Shown piece after piece: positions 19,674 to 32,172 of a stretch of 64,000 bases of DNA (the stretch's first letter is position 1; every line of letters starts with the position of its first letter). Source of the stretch: Dentipellis sp. KUC8613. Lineage: Eukaryota > Basidiomycota > Agaricomycetes > Russulales > Hericiaceae. Location of the stretch: positions 6,524-70,523 of the forward strand of contig NSJX01000023.1 in the NCBI GenBank assembly GCA_002286715.1, given 5' to 3'. Under the pieces are notes generated by a model, which ran no database searches, was not told the DNA's origin, and was given only the letters and a program-made list of their open reading frames with translations. A program made the translations under genes and the position numbers.

Positions 19674-22600
19674 AAAATGAAACGATTGATACCTCCGACA
19701 TCACGCAACACGTATTCCCGCGGTTGTAGAACCGGTGAACGTGCCGCCACGAACAGGACATGGACCTTTCTTTCGCCCCGTGTCTTTGCACGTTCTCCCA
19801 CTCTGTCTACCGTCTACCTACATTCGATTAATCCGCAGCATTGTAGTCACTTCACTTGTCGCATTTCGCATTCACATCTAGATCCAGCATGCATTTTCCT
19901 CCCATCCATATTCTTCTCTCTCCTCCTTTTCCTTCATTCCCGCCGGTGTTCAACCCGCCGGCGCGAGGCTCGTCTCGCTTCTTTTCGTGTCCTGCATTGT
20001 CCGTCGCTCCTCCATCATCGCATTTTCGCAGCATTAGCATACATCCATACACCATACACATCCATACGCATCCAATATCGTCCGCCGTCCAGCATACGTC
20101 TCATATCCACTTGTTCATGTTCACGCCATTGCATTTGTCTCGTTGCCGTTCTTATTTCCTTCTGCGTGCCCACGTGTCACAAACGGACTCCAACTCGGCG
20201 ACGTGTGCTGGCCTTCGCACCGACCGTTCAACGTTCCACGTTGACAGGCGCCACGCAGTACTCGTACATTTCACTTCACTTCACCTCGCTCCACCTCTTC
20301 ACCAGCTCGATCCCCTTCCACCCTATTCTATTCCTCATTTAGTGTGCCCACCCGTTCCCCAATCCCATACCATACGCACGCCTCTCGCTCTACTATTCCA
20401 CTACACGCTTTCGTCCGTTATCTCACCGCTCCTCGCGCGACCGCGCCGCTCACCATCGTGGATCTCACATTTCCCTTCACTTTCGCCTTGGAATCCATAG
20501 CGTCATCCCCTCCCGTTCTCTGTTCTGTTGACTCGCGTACTTATCGGCCTTTCTTGCTCCTTTCTTTTCGGGTTCTTTATGATATACCATCAACGACGAC
20601 GACAGCCGCAACAGTAACACACCAAACGACAGATTTACCAATAAATAACAAGTCCCCCCAAAGGATACATATAACACCTTCCGTCCTGTCCGTACGCGTC
20701 TGATTCGAGACTTATATACGCTTGACTGTATCTCACTAACGCCCCGCTTCGTTTCCCTTTGTGCGTACTTATCAGATATCAGATATTTGTGTCCATACAT
20801 ACATACATGCGTACCCAGCTCCACACAATACACATCGATGTGCGATACATACATACCTCAGACCACAGCGATCTCATCGCTATCTCCTCGCCTGTCAGCA
20901 CACCGTGCGTGCGAGCTGGCGCGAAGGTGAAATGCATCGTGCATACCGATACTCAAAGATCCCGCGCTGCTCGGGTCCACTGGGTGTCACGCATATGCAT
21001 GCCGTCGTCAGCCGTTCACACCATCACACCGTGGCTGCAGCAAGCACAGTAGTAGGGTCCGGCGCCGGGGCGAGAAGCCTGCAGGGAAGCGAAGTAAAAG
21101 GAAGGGAAGAGAAGAGAAGAGAAGACGCGCGCGCGCCAGCGCGCGGAGCCTCTCCTTCCCGTCCTCAAGGCCGCGAGATTGAGCATCCATATTTACGCGT
21201 GCGGGGCTTACTCGCGCAGCGCGTCGCGTCGCGTCTCCGGAGATAGATTCCAGATCGTCGCGAGATCTGGGACGCGCGCCCGCGTCGAGTCGTCGAGGAA
21301 GCGCTACCGCGCGAGCGCTGGGTCCGCGCGTGGAGCAGGGCACATATGGCGCACGGGGCTCCCACACACACGCAAAGCTAAATCTGCGCCTGGGCCTGGC
21401 GGCGGCGCGTGCGCGTGCGCGAGGCCGGGTGACCAGTGACGCGATGGTAACGTCTGGGATTGCGGCTTGGTACCGGTGCTTCCGAATCCGATTCAGTGCT
21501 TCGGTGCTTCGATGCCCGGCGTGCTCAGCGCTGTGGCCATGGGTAAGTGTGCTCGCCGCTGGGCGTAGGTCAAGATCCATGCTGGCCGGAGGGGGAGCTG
21601 CGGATCTTGGGTGCAGATGTGTGTCTGTGTGCGTCCTGAGCTTGATTGGGCGCGCGGGGGTGGGCCTGGGCCTGGGATCCTGGGGTCCATATCGACTTCG
21701 ATTTGGTGCGGGCTGAGTACGTCAGGTGTTTGGGTTTGAGTTGGGGTTTGGGTTTTGGTGGTGTGTTGAGTGTGCGTGCTTTGGCCCCAGGGGACATGAA
21801 CATGGATGCGGGCGTGGATCTGGGCCTGGCCGCTCGACGCGGTGGGCGTGCGCGTGCCTGTGACATGCAAGAGGGGCCACGAGAGCGAGCTGTGGTATGC
21901 ATATGGCTCCGATGGTGCCGGCACTCGCGTACAGTTTGGAATGGGTATGCGTCTGCGTGGGTGTGGGGATCGTGCGGTGGGGTGGGAAAGCCTGGAAGCT
22001 GGAAGGTCGAAGCTGCGGTGCGCTGCTGCTGGCAGGGGCACAAGGCCAGAAACGTGAATTTGAATCTGGATGTAGATATGGGTGCGGTCGTGAATGGGAA
22101 CAAGGACATCGATGTGGGGGGTCTGCGCGCCCTGGCATGGGGGCAGGGTCGGGTGACCGCGCAGGCACGGTGCGGCCAGGAGAGCAAGCGATGCAATATG
22201 CGTCCGGATCCCGTGGCTGCATGCGTGCGTTTCAGCTTCGCCGCGCGCAGCCCTCAGTGACCGTGGAATGGGAGAGGATGGTCCTTGGTCCTTGCGCGCG
22301 GTGCGATTCTGATAGCACATAAAACACAGCGCGCTGCAAATATGCAAATATGTGCAGATTGGGATCCAGAAGAGGCCCGTCTGACCGTCTGATGGTGGCG
22401 ACACGGTGCGCTCCTATCAGCGTACTCTATGCATATGCATCTCCCATTATTCCGTGTGGCGGGCGTCCGCAAAACTGAAATTGCCTCGCCTCGCGCACGT
22501 GGAACGACGGCATCAGGTGCGCGACGCACGATACACGCGATGGCGACCCGCGGGGCTTCAGGGAGAGAAGAACACTGCAGTGCCATGGCCAGTGATGCAT

Positions 22601-23218
22601 TGACAAAGCACAAAGCGGAGTCACCCACACTGACATCGCCTCGGAGTTGTGTGAATCACAGGCACGAGGACGCCGGATCACGTCTGCGCGAGCCTTGTAT
22701 GTCGATGGAAAGCCCCGTACTGTATTGAAGACAGCGAGCGCCGAAAACAAAGCCAGGCCGTAAGCGGTGGAGGTTGCCTTCCTAGACGCGTTTGGGGCGT
22801 GGGTCTGGCGGACGATCCCTGTCATACCTCGGTGATGTCGATGGAGTTGCTGCATCACGGGGTGTGTGCCAGCTTCTCGAGGACGTTGTTTGGGTGCTTG
22901 GCGGGGAGGGGAGAACGTTGAGGCCTTCGTTTCCTGGGATCAACGCCACCGCCGAATTCAGATTCGAATGCTTAATTTTGCGCAAACGATCTGGCTGCGA
23001 GCCCGAAGGCCTCGCCGATCAGGCTTGTGATTTATTGCTGTCGACTCGTGGGTCGCGCTCCGAGCTGACGACGGTTGAACTTGGTAAGACATTAAGGTTA
23101 CAGCAGGTTGGTGGGCTGTCATGGGATTGCATGCACGAAGTGCGAACTGCGCCGGAGGCGGGCTAGGTGGCTGTGCGCCGACAGTGATTGATCTCGAATG
23201 TCTGTCGGGGAGGCTTTA
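19674..23218. other. Intergenic, no supported gene
   Basis: About 3.5 kb. The first kilobase is C/T-rich. 21060-21150 contains gaagagaagag repeats and 21600-22200 is G-rich with ggcctgggcctggg-type words. Long open frames here have Pro/His/Thr-rich or Gly/Trp-rich composition that follows the base bias. A minus-strand frame at 22427-22858 contains a short hydrophobic patch but has no splice or motif support. Confidence 0.45.
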
Positions 23219-24165
23219 TCACGAGCTGTTGTCGACAAATGCACATCTGTGGGAAGAGAAGAAAGAGGGCGGCAGATTATGTACGCCTTCCGGCATAATG
23301 CAGTCAAAATGGAACGCGGTACAAAGAGAAAGTTTGATCATACATACCTTTCCATTTCTAACCACCTAATGCCGTAAGGCGTAAAATCCACGGACGAGAC
23401 CTTGACCTGTGCTAACCGGCCCCACGACTCATTCAGGAGGTGGAACGGATCAGAGTACCATCAGTGAAAGGAAAGAACGTTACTTACTTTACCTGGCGTA
23501 CTGTTACACGTTCAGTTCAATGCGATAGCCGCCGTATTGAATCACAGAAGGCTCGCGTATACGAAACTCTCTTCTAGTATGTCCGGGGTGACAAAGAGAA
23601 CGTCCATGTCTCGCTTCTGCCGTGGGTGCCCGTTGGATGAGAGTGGCAAGTGGGGGTCCATCAGAAAGGCGGCGTAGTTTCTATCTTCGAGTACTGTATA
23701 TGTTTCTGAGGACTTCTGATCGAGCTGGCGCGGCCCCACTCCTGAGGCGAACATCGCAGGGAACAGAAATGCAAATCGGAACCTGCAAGGAAAGCCCAGG
23801 ACAGCGTTTTGATGGGCTAAAAGAGGAGGCGCCACTGACGACGAGACGGAGTAGATTCGGCTGGGGTGCGGGTGATTAAGGTCCATTCATCGATGTCCAT
23901 GATAGGGATTGATGTTGCAACTTGAATCGCCGTACGCCGGGCTAATCTATCCAAAACGGAAGACATACCCTGAATAGGCGTATGGGAACTGGAGAAGCAA
24001 AAAGAGGTTTATGGCGATCTTGAGGTGGCAGAAAGGGCCATCAGGCTCTTCGAAGCTGAGACTGTTGGACGTGGCGCCGAGGCTGTGACGAGCTGTAGAT
24101 CATTCATGCTCACCGAGGCATGACATATAGGGCTGAGAGAAAGCAGGAGAAAAACATGGCCGGCG
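23219..24165 (-). CDS. Candidate multi-exon hypothetical gene
   Basis: Several minus-strand segments look coding but I cannot join all of them. One (about 24100-23965) reads FEEPDGPFCHLKIAINLF and continues into a hydrophobic stretch. The next (about 23800-23560) starts FRFAFLFPAMF and contains MDVLFVTPDILEESF. A third (about 23455-23370) reads DPFHLLNESWGRLAQ and TPYGIRWLEME, followed by an intron and a short end at 23219. The acceptor before the third segment is not found and the first intron would be only 31 nt. It could be a real gene with a different start, or a decayed one. No function is assigned. Confidence 0.3.
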
Positions 24166-24586
24166 GAAGAGAGAGAGCCAACCGACTTTCTAATCATGTT
24201 TGCGCTAGATTAATGAGCGGCGAGGACGCAGTCAGGTGGGAACTGATGAATTGACACTTCAGAACCAATCATCTACGATAAATTGTAGTCGGAAAGGAAG
24301 ACCAAGATTATTGTTGAAGACGGCGAGAAGACAGGATGTGGCAGGAAGAGCAGCAAGAAGAACTGGCGACACCTTCGGGCAGATCGCGGTGGCTGAATAG
24401 ATCGCCGAGTCGGGGCCGTTGTGTGTGCGTGTTTGAACCAGAGGCTGTTGGACCACACGCACAAACAAACTTCTATGCGGACCAACAACGCGCGATCACG
24501 TGCTATCCACGCCTCCACTTCAACTCGTTGACGCCCGCCTCCCCGCACCTGCGCGACCTTGCCTCCTCCATATATGCTTCGACAAC
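24166..24586. promoter_or_regulatory. Upstream region of the Cdc11-like gene
   Basis: The 420 bases before the start codon contain no clear TATA box. The start at 24587 was chosen because an in-frame Met at 24500 would add 29 residues of non-conserved composition. Confidence 0.35.
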
Positions 24587-27500
24587 ATGCCCGATAACAA
24601 ACCCGCATGGCAGACTGACGAACTCCAAGACGAATGGCCCGACGATGACGACGAGCCCACCACATCTTCAAATGGCAGCCGGTCTGTCTCCCTTACCGTC
24701 CCCATCGGTTCTATTCGCGTTCGCAGCGAGAGCGAGGAGCCCACACGCGACGAGCAGAGACCTGCAGAAGACACCGATGCTGGTGGTACGTTTCTGATTC
24801 GCCAGGATGCTCCCGCTGCAGTGCTACCGAAAACACCTGGACAGAGGAAGGGCGCTGGCCGAGATTTCTTCAGCCCATTACCTCTCGAGCGTATGTTCGA
24901 ACCACCATCTCCCCCACACAACCCTTCTGCTGCACCAATACCCATCAATCCCGCCGCGCCGCCAGTACCTTCCCGCTTATCACAAGTGCACGTCGCATCC
25001 TCCTTCTCTACCGATGATGGCGAGGTTGTGCGAATCAACGAGAGCGACGAAATTATCGAGACGGATCTACCGAACATGACGGCCTTTGACGGCCGCAGGC
25101 CAAGTATAAACTGTCAATTCACCTTCAACGTGCCACGCCACAGTCCTTCCAACGCCATTACCCCGAGCGGGACCACGTATCCGCAAGCACAGAGTACCCC
25201 AGGGCCATCTCGCCCGCCCATTCCGAGCGCACCTCCAACAGACCCTCGTTTACGACTATTCCAGTTCCAATATGACACTTTCACCCGCGATCATCTGTCG
25301 GCCATGGTCGACTCGATAGCGGTAAACTCACCCTCCGGCAGCAACACGGGCAACCTGACGGGCAACATCTCTTCTCCCTTTGGTCTATCCCCGGTTTCTG
25401 AGGCTACTGCTGCTAATAACACATCGGACCTACGCAGCGCGAAACGCGTCAAGCTGAGTCCCGTCAGTGACTATTATGGCGAGGGCGCGGGTGCCGGAGC
25501 TGCCATCCAGCGCCCACCGGTGCGAAAGGACTATGTGGGGGAGTCCAAGTCACTAATGGCGCAAATAAAACTGGCGCGCGATTACTCGACCATCTCGACT
25601 GTCGCAACGGCGCAGTCACCAGCCGGAGTGAATCACACACCTGGTCACGATCCAGGCCATCCACCGGAGCAAGGTGAGCATTAGCCTTCTTGAACGTTCG
25701 CCATCATCTACTGAAACTGCAATATCTCTGAAGCACGACTGCCCGCCCTCCGTGTTCCATCCTCCAGCGCCGACGACGATGCCTCCGCCGCAGGGTCATC
25801 CGGCTCGAAACGGGAGAGCTATTCTTCTTTAGGTTACAGGCAGCAAGCTGCAAACCTTATGGCGCAAATCAAGAACGACATGAAGGGCTCTAAGCGCTTG
25901 TGGTCGGTGGACACCGATGTCTCGCAGACGAGCCGTGGCGATTTTGCGGAGGAGCCCTCGTTGACACGGCAGGACGGACGATCATTCAACGCACAGGATC
26001 GAGGGAGCAGAAGATTGCATCCGCCCTCTCCGGCAAGGACAGTGTCGAAATCTTCTTCGACGACACGAGGCAGGCACCAATCCAGTCCGCGCAGGGTGTT
26101 TCGCAGACCAAGCGCTTCCGACCAAGTGCCCCGCGCGCCGGCGGCACAGGACTCGGGCTCGAGCCCCGACACGTCGATGACCACCTCGCAGCTGTACGCC
26201 CAGTTCCCCGCGCCGCCGATCGTGATCGCACAAGCCCCCTCCCCACAGCGCACCGCCTCGCCCGTCTCGCAGCCCAATCCGCGCGGACTGGCGGGGAACC
26301 CTAACCCGACTTCGAATCCCAATGCCGCACTTCTTTCCGCGCCGGGCGGCGCTGCCCCTGCATACCCTTCGTCTTCCATTCGAGCACGCACGAATGAGGA
26401 TCTGAATCGCTTTGTGTCCTCGAGCACCGCCTCGGGCACGACGCTGACGGCCGGCAGCACCGCGTCATTTGTGAAGCATCCTGGACCTGCACAAATCACG
26501 CGCATCGCGCCTGAGGATGTCGGCACGCTGCCCGACCGCGTCGGCCGGATGGTGTTCGACAAGGTGATGATGCGGTGGGTCAAGTCGACTGCTGAGGCGA
26601 CACGGTTGGTCGGCCCGGCGAGTGATGGCTACGCGGCGAGCGTAGAAGGGGACAGCGAGGATCCTTTCCGGGATATCGAGAGCATCAGAGACGAGGACTC
26701 GGGGGAGAGGGACACGGAGGACACAGATCTCGATGGTCTCGGTGGCGTGCACCATCTGAACGCGCCATTGGAGATGAGCCGAATAGAGGAGGTAGAGGAC
26801 GAAGAGGAAGTCGAGCTCACCTCGTTCTCCTTCGACGGACCGCCGCACCACGTCGTGCAGGTCTTGGGCAACGACGAAGACATCATCATCGATGACGACG
26901 AGACGACGGATACCGAGGACCAGGATGACGTGGGGACAGCCCAGATGGCCGTGCTCTCGCTCGCCGCGAATGCAGGGCAGTTCTCAGGCTCTGACGATGA
27001 CGACGATGCGGACGTAGATGCCACCGAGCAGCCGCACTATTCCCTCGAGCCGGCATTCACGACGCCCAATCCGCCTGCCGCATTCTCGACCCCCCTGCCA
27101 CACCGTGCGGCCGCTGCGGCGCCGACACCCATTCGCTCCGTCCTGAAGAGCACGAGCGTGACGCCGGTCTCTGCGCTCAAGAACGGGAGCGTGGGCCGAC
27201 ACCAGACGCCCGCGCGGCGGCGGGGCCATCGACGCTCGGTGAGTTTCTCCGACGGCAAGCGCGAGGGCCAGATCAGAGGCCTGGGGCGCGACGGCGAGGA
27301 GGCGGACGACGACGCGGTGTCCGACGAGTCGGAGGACGAGGCGATGGCGGCGGGGGCGTCGAGCATGGTGCCGTCTGCGCGATCGAAGCGGATCGCGGAC
27401 ATGATGCACGACCTGGAGGATACGAGTAAGTGATCGTGCCCGATCGCGATGCGCTGCTGACGGTGCGCTATCGCAGGCCTCGACGAGAACTCACCGTCCA

Positions 27501-30068
27501 AGGCCGGCAGCTCAGGCCGGCTCACCGAGCCGCTCCAGCCGCTGTCTGCGCGGCGCCCCGCCGAGCTCACCGGCGGGATCCCGCCGGGGGACGTCTCGCG
27601 CCGCGTGTTCTCGCGGGGGCGCACGGGGGCGGGCTCGGTGGCGGCGGCGGGCGGCAGCTTCAGCGGCAAGGCGAACGCCACGTTCCTGACGGAGGCGTCG
27701 TTCGGCGTGGCGCACGACAAGCTGGTGCAGGTCATCACGGACGTGCAGCCGTTCGAGCCGTACTGGGAGGATCTGAGCGCGATCGACCTGTCGCGGAAGC
27801 ACATCGAGAGCGTCGCACGGCTGAAGGAGTTTTTGCCGAAAATAGACTCGCTGTCGCTGTACGTCTGCCGCTTGTCATGGACTGCGCTAGTCGCCGCTGA
27901 CGTTACGCGACATTGCCGTGGGCGCTAGCAACCACAACCAGATCTCGTGGCTGAGCGGCGTGCCGACGACGGTGCGGACGCTGTCGATCGCTTATAACCA
28001 GTGCGTGCGCCATTGGCAGGTTGTGTCGTCGGTAGCTCATGCGGATGTAGGCTCACGCGCGTCACGTCGTTCAACCACCTTCTGAGCCTCGAGAGCCTGG
28101 ATGTTAGCCACAATGACATCGACTCGCTGAACCGTGCGTATCAGCCCTGCTGCGCGCCATCATTCACGCGACTGAGACTGAGGGCGGCTGACCAGAACTG
28201 GAGTGCCTCCGGCATTTGCGCGAACTCCGAGCGGACACCAACCGCATACGGAGCATCGAGGGGCTCCAGGGGATGACTGGGTTGGTCAAGCTCAGTCTCC
28301 AGGGGAACTGCATCGATGATGTGGATTTGGACCAGTGCTCGTGGTATGTCTTCTCCTCGGAGCATGTATATCCTGACAAGCGTTCTCATGGCTCTCCCGC
28401 TCACACACATGTCATTGCTATGATCCACGCGCCGGACGCATTCATATTCGCCCCGCGCGCCCCACCGCGCAGGTCCAAGCTGGAGGTGCTGAACCTGAGC
28501 CACAACCGAATCGAGCGCGTCGCCGGCCTGGCGTCGCTCTCCTGCCTCATCGTGCTGAACCTGGGTGAGTGTTCTCTCCACGCGCGCGGCACGGCGGAGA
28601 TCGTGCATGGCACGCTGGAGATCGCCTGCAGCGCGAGCAGGTCGATCTAATTGCCAGCTGTCACCAGCCCGGCGGTTCTTGATGCACGTCATGCAGATTG
28701 GCGTTGGCACATTGCGCCGCCCGGTGTGCACGCTGCACGTCCGACCAGCGCACTCGCGCTGCGCGTGTATCCTTTTACTGACGTCGCTTCTCCCACCGTG
28801 TGTGCACGGCGGCGCAGACAACAACCAGATTGGCGAGCTGGACGCGCACGGCGTGCTCGCGCGGCTGCGCATCCTGCGACTGAGCGCCAACCGCGTCAAG
28901 GCCCTGAACGTGGCGCCGTTCCCGAACCTGCGGACGCTGTACGCGGACAACAATGCGCTCGGGCAGATCACCAAGGCAAACAGGCTGTCGAAGCTGGAAA
29001 ACCTGAGTTTACGGAATCAGGGCGGCAAGGGACTGTGAGTGGTGCACCCCCCCGAGGACGTTTCTGATCGCCATCGGCATGGGCAATCTAACCGCTCGCG
29101 CGCACAGGCTGCTGTCGATTCGTGATGTGAGGGACGTAAAGCGACTGTATTTGTCCGGTAGGTGGAATATGCACTATGGACTATCTGGGCAGAGCGAGGA
29201 GGCTGATGGCGGGGCGGTGATGTGGCAGGGAACCCGCTGCCTGCAGATTTCATTTCAGAGGCATGCTACAACCTAATCTACCTGGAGCTGGCGGCGTGCC
29301 GGCTGACGAGATTGCCGGAGAAGATGGCGGGGCTGGTGCCGAACCTGCGGGTGCTGAACCTCAATTACAACTTTTTGGACGAGGTCAAGGCGCTCGAGGG
29401 CCTGCGGCGACTGAACAAGCTGACGATCATCGGGTCTCGACTGAAGGGGACCAAGGGCGTGCTGAAGGTGCTCAAGGGATGTCCGGATGTGGAGATGGTG
29501 GACTTTAGGTACGGGCTCGATCGGTTATGTAAATGCATGCGGGGCGGGCCCCTGTTGTGCATTTGTGTTTCGCGATTGTCTGCTGACGGCGCTTTTATTT
29601 TTTATTTTTTATTTGGGTTTCCTGCGCAGGATGAACCCGTGCACGTTGGGATGGTACCTGCCCCTGCTGGTGAAGGACGTGCCTGGGGCGCTGCAGCCGT
29701 CGGAGCCTGGGCAGCGTTTGGCGACGGAGGAAGGGCGCGGATACGCACCAGCGCCGGGTTCGGCCCCGGATTCGCGCTGCAGTGGCCGAGACGGGTCTGG
29801 CGATCCCCACGCGCGCCGGCCGGGGAGCTCCGTTGCCGGAGCCGGGGCCGGGGCGGGGAGTGTGTCTTGGCAGGAGCTGGATGCAAAGTTCCGGCGGGAC
29901 CTGCCCGACGAGGCGTATGTGGGGCGGCTGGCGTATCGGGGGCTGGTGATGCGTGCGTGCAGACGGGTGAAGATGGTGGACGGGGTGGTTGTGACGCGGA
30001 AGGAGCGGGACAAGGCCGAGCGGTTTTTGGAGGGCGTCGGGCGGGCGCAGGGAGGGCGGGTCCGGTGA
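24587..30068 (+). CDS. Cdc11/Nud1-like septation initiation scaffold (LRR)
   Basis: The architecture matches fungal Cdc11/Nud1, the spindle-pole-body scaffold that anchors the septation initiation/mitotic exit network. Eleven exons join in frame to 1513 aa: 24587-25673, 25734-27425, 27477-27858, 27929-28000, 28051-28133, 28196-28343, 28473-28564, 28818-29034, 29108-29157, 29229-29508, 29630-30068. The N-terminal 1000 residues are mostly disordered, with a short conserved block near residue 94 (RDFFSPLPLERMF), two similar MAQIK segments, the block FDKVMMRWVK near residue 630, and acidic runs. From about residue 1050 to 1370 there are leucine-rich repeats (LDVSHNDIDSL, LNLSHNRIERV, RLSANRVKAL, LNLNYNFLDEV). 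The tail is basic. The 253-nt intron at 28565-28817 is much longer than the rest. Family identity is from pattern memory; Nud1 and Cdc11 cannot be separated here. Confidence 0.88.
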
Positions 30069-30390
30069 GGACGGAGGAGGGGAGAACGTGATCTATGGTA
30101 GAATGAGCAGAGCGAGTGACACGGGATTATCTAAGGGACGGTGGGAGAGATGTGGGGGACGCAGAGGGACGCGGTTGCGACACAGGACGGATGATGATCC
30201 CGAGGGAGGCGACGTGCCTGGGGTTAATTAAGCACGGGCTCCTCGATCGGGACTCATGCAGCCGAGCACAGGCGCCGGACAATATAGCCATTCTCGGGCG
30301 ACGGGACGGAGATCTGGGGTGGTCTGGGGGGTGTCCGGGGTGTCTGGGGACGCGATAGTTCCTTGGTGCCGAGGACATGGACTGGGATCG

Positions 30391-30397
30391 TATATAA
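30391..30397 (+). promoter_or_regulatory. TATA box of the homeodomain gene
   Basis: TATATAA lies 50 bases before the Met at 30441 and 116 before the Met at 30507. It is in the 372-bp space after the Cdc11-like gene. Confidence 0.5.
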
Positions 30398-30440
30398 CTC
30401 TCGCTCGCCCGGCGCGTCATATGCATTTTCTTCTACCTTG

Positions 30441-32172
30441 ATGATTGGTCTCCTCCCCGCCACTCTCCGCCACTCTCCACTCGACTACAACATCCTCGAC
30501 CGGCGCATGTCCACGTCCCAAGACTCGGACGCGTCCTCCCCCGACAACCTCTCCCCCCGCCCCGACATCTCCGACCACAACATCCACGACTCGCCCACCG
30601 CCGACAGCCCCCGCATCCAGCTCCCCTCCATCTTCAGCACCCTCGACGACCCCTTCCGTCGCGCCTCTCTCCCCACTCTCTCCTCCGACGGCGCCGTCCG
30701 CCCCAGGCATCCCCAGTCCCGCCCCCACGTCCCCTCCGCCCTCTCCGCCTACCAGTTCCCGCCCCCGCCCTTCCCCGACGACGACGACCGCGCTGACCGT
30801 CCCCGCCTCTCTGCAGAGACTCAGCTCGGCCTCTCCTTCAGCGACCACTCCCTCTCCAGTGCCACCACCGGCACCACCTCTTCTGCGCCCTCCGCCTCCA
30901 CCTCCCCGTCCTTCCCCTCCTCCACCTTCGCGTCCCCGCTCTCCCCCGACTACGGGCTCTCGCGCACTCAGGGTCTCCCCGCCCTTCAGTTTCCCGAATC
31001 CGACAGCTGGAGCAACGCGTCCTCTGTCTCACTCCCCGGCATCGTGCGGCCCAATTCTACCGGCCATATCAAATACGAGGACTCCCTTCGCCAGCCATCC
31101 GTCTCTGCCGGCCCTTACGGTTCCTTCCCCGCCCCCGCCAACCAGCAGCAGCAGCCCCCCATGTACGGCAGCGCTGCACGCATCTCTGGCCAGCCCGAGC
31201 GCAGGGCCTCTTATGCCCAGTCCTCCTCCAATGACCAGGTCAAGGACGAGTGGACCTTTCCTCAGCAGGATTTCCTCCTGCCCTCGAGCAACGCGAACAA
31301 CTCGCCCTCGCCCTCGCGTTCTCCGAATGCGGGCTCTGTGCCTCCGCCACCGCCGGCCCTCGTCGAGCGGCCTCAGAAGAAGCGCGGCAAGCTCCCCAAG
31401 CCCACCACAGACTTTCTCAAGGACTGGCTGCACCGTCACTCCGACCATCCATATCCCAGCGAGGAGGAGAAAAAGCAGCTCTGCGCGGCCACAGGCCTCA
31501 GCATGAGCCAGGTCTCCAATTGGATGATCAACGTGAGTCGCGCTTCTATTGTCTTGCACGCTCCGCCCTGATGGCGTGCGATAGGCTCGCCGCCGCATTC
31601 TCGCCCCTGCGCACCGCCCGTCCTCGGGCCCCGCCACGACCCACCCCCTGCCGTCCCAGCGCGGCTCCATTCCCCATCCCACCGTCCCCTCCTCCATGAT
31701 CGCCGCCGGCCGGCGCGCCTCCATGCCCACTGACAGCCTCCAGCTCTACCACCCGCTCTCCCTGCAGTCCCTCCCGCATTCTGCGCAGCCCGTCGGCTCG
31801 CACGGATCAGATCCGTACTTCAGCGCGTCCCAGCGCAATCTGTATGGCATTGGCACCGTCGGCAGCAACTACGCCCGCTCCGCATCCTCGAGCAGCTATG
31901 GCAGCGGCGGGTACGGCCAGAGCAATGCCTCGTATACGTTCCCCACCCCCGCCTCTCTGTCCTCGCAACAGCACTCGTCGTCGTATATACCCTCAGGCAT
32001 GACCATGGGCGCGTCGCAGGGCTCGTCATACCTCCCTTCGTTGGGCGCGGACGGGCAAGACATGTACGCGCCGCAGCATCAGCAGCAGTTCATGGGCAGC
32101 CACGAGCGCGAGAACCATCATACCCCGACCCCTGCGAGCGCGCCGGGCTCTGGATACCACACGCCGCAATAG
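30441..32172 (+). CDS. TALE-type homeodomain transcription factor
   Basis: This is a DNA-binding protein of the homeobox KN/TALE class. Two exons, 30441-31532 and 31585-32172 (52-nt intron), give 559 aa; starting at Met 30507 gives 537 aa, and the TATA position slightly favours the later start. The homeodomain spans about residues 312-372: a basic arm (KKRGKLPK), a helix 1/loop with HSDHPYPSEEEK (the PYP of the TALE three-residue loop extension), and helix 3 read across the intron as QVSNWMIN then ARRRILAP. The invariant Trp, Asn and Arg are present; the usual Phe after Trp is Met. The remaining sequence is low-complexity Ser/Pro/Gln/Gly, typical of activation or disordered regions. It probably regulates transcription in the nucleus; targets are unknown. 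Confidence 0.88.

Noticed and set aside
21493..22404. 303-codon minus-strand Pro/His/Thr-rich frame
   Set aside because: Compositionally biased, with overlapping open frames in other phases and no splice or domain support.
22427..22858. 143-codon minus-strand frame with a small hydrophobic patch
   Set aside because: No family resemblance, no introns to support it, and comparable frames exist on the other strand.
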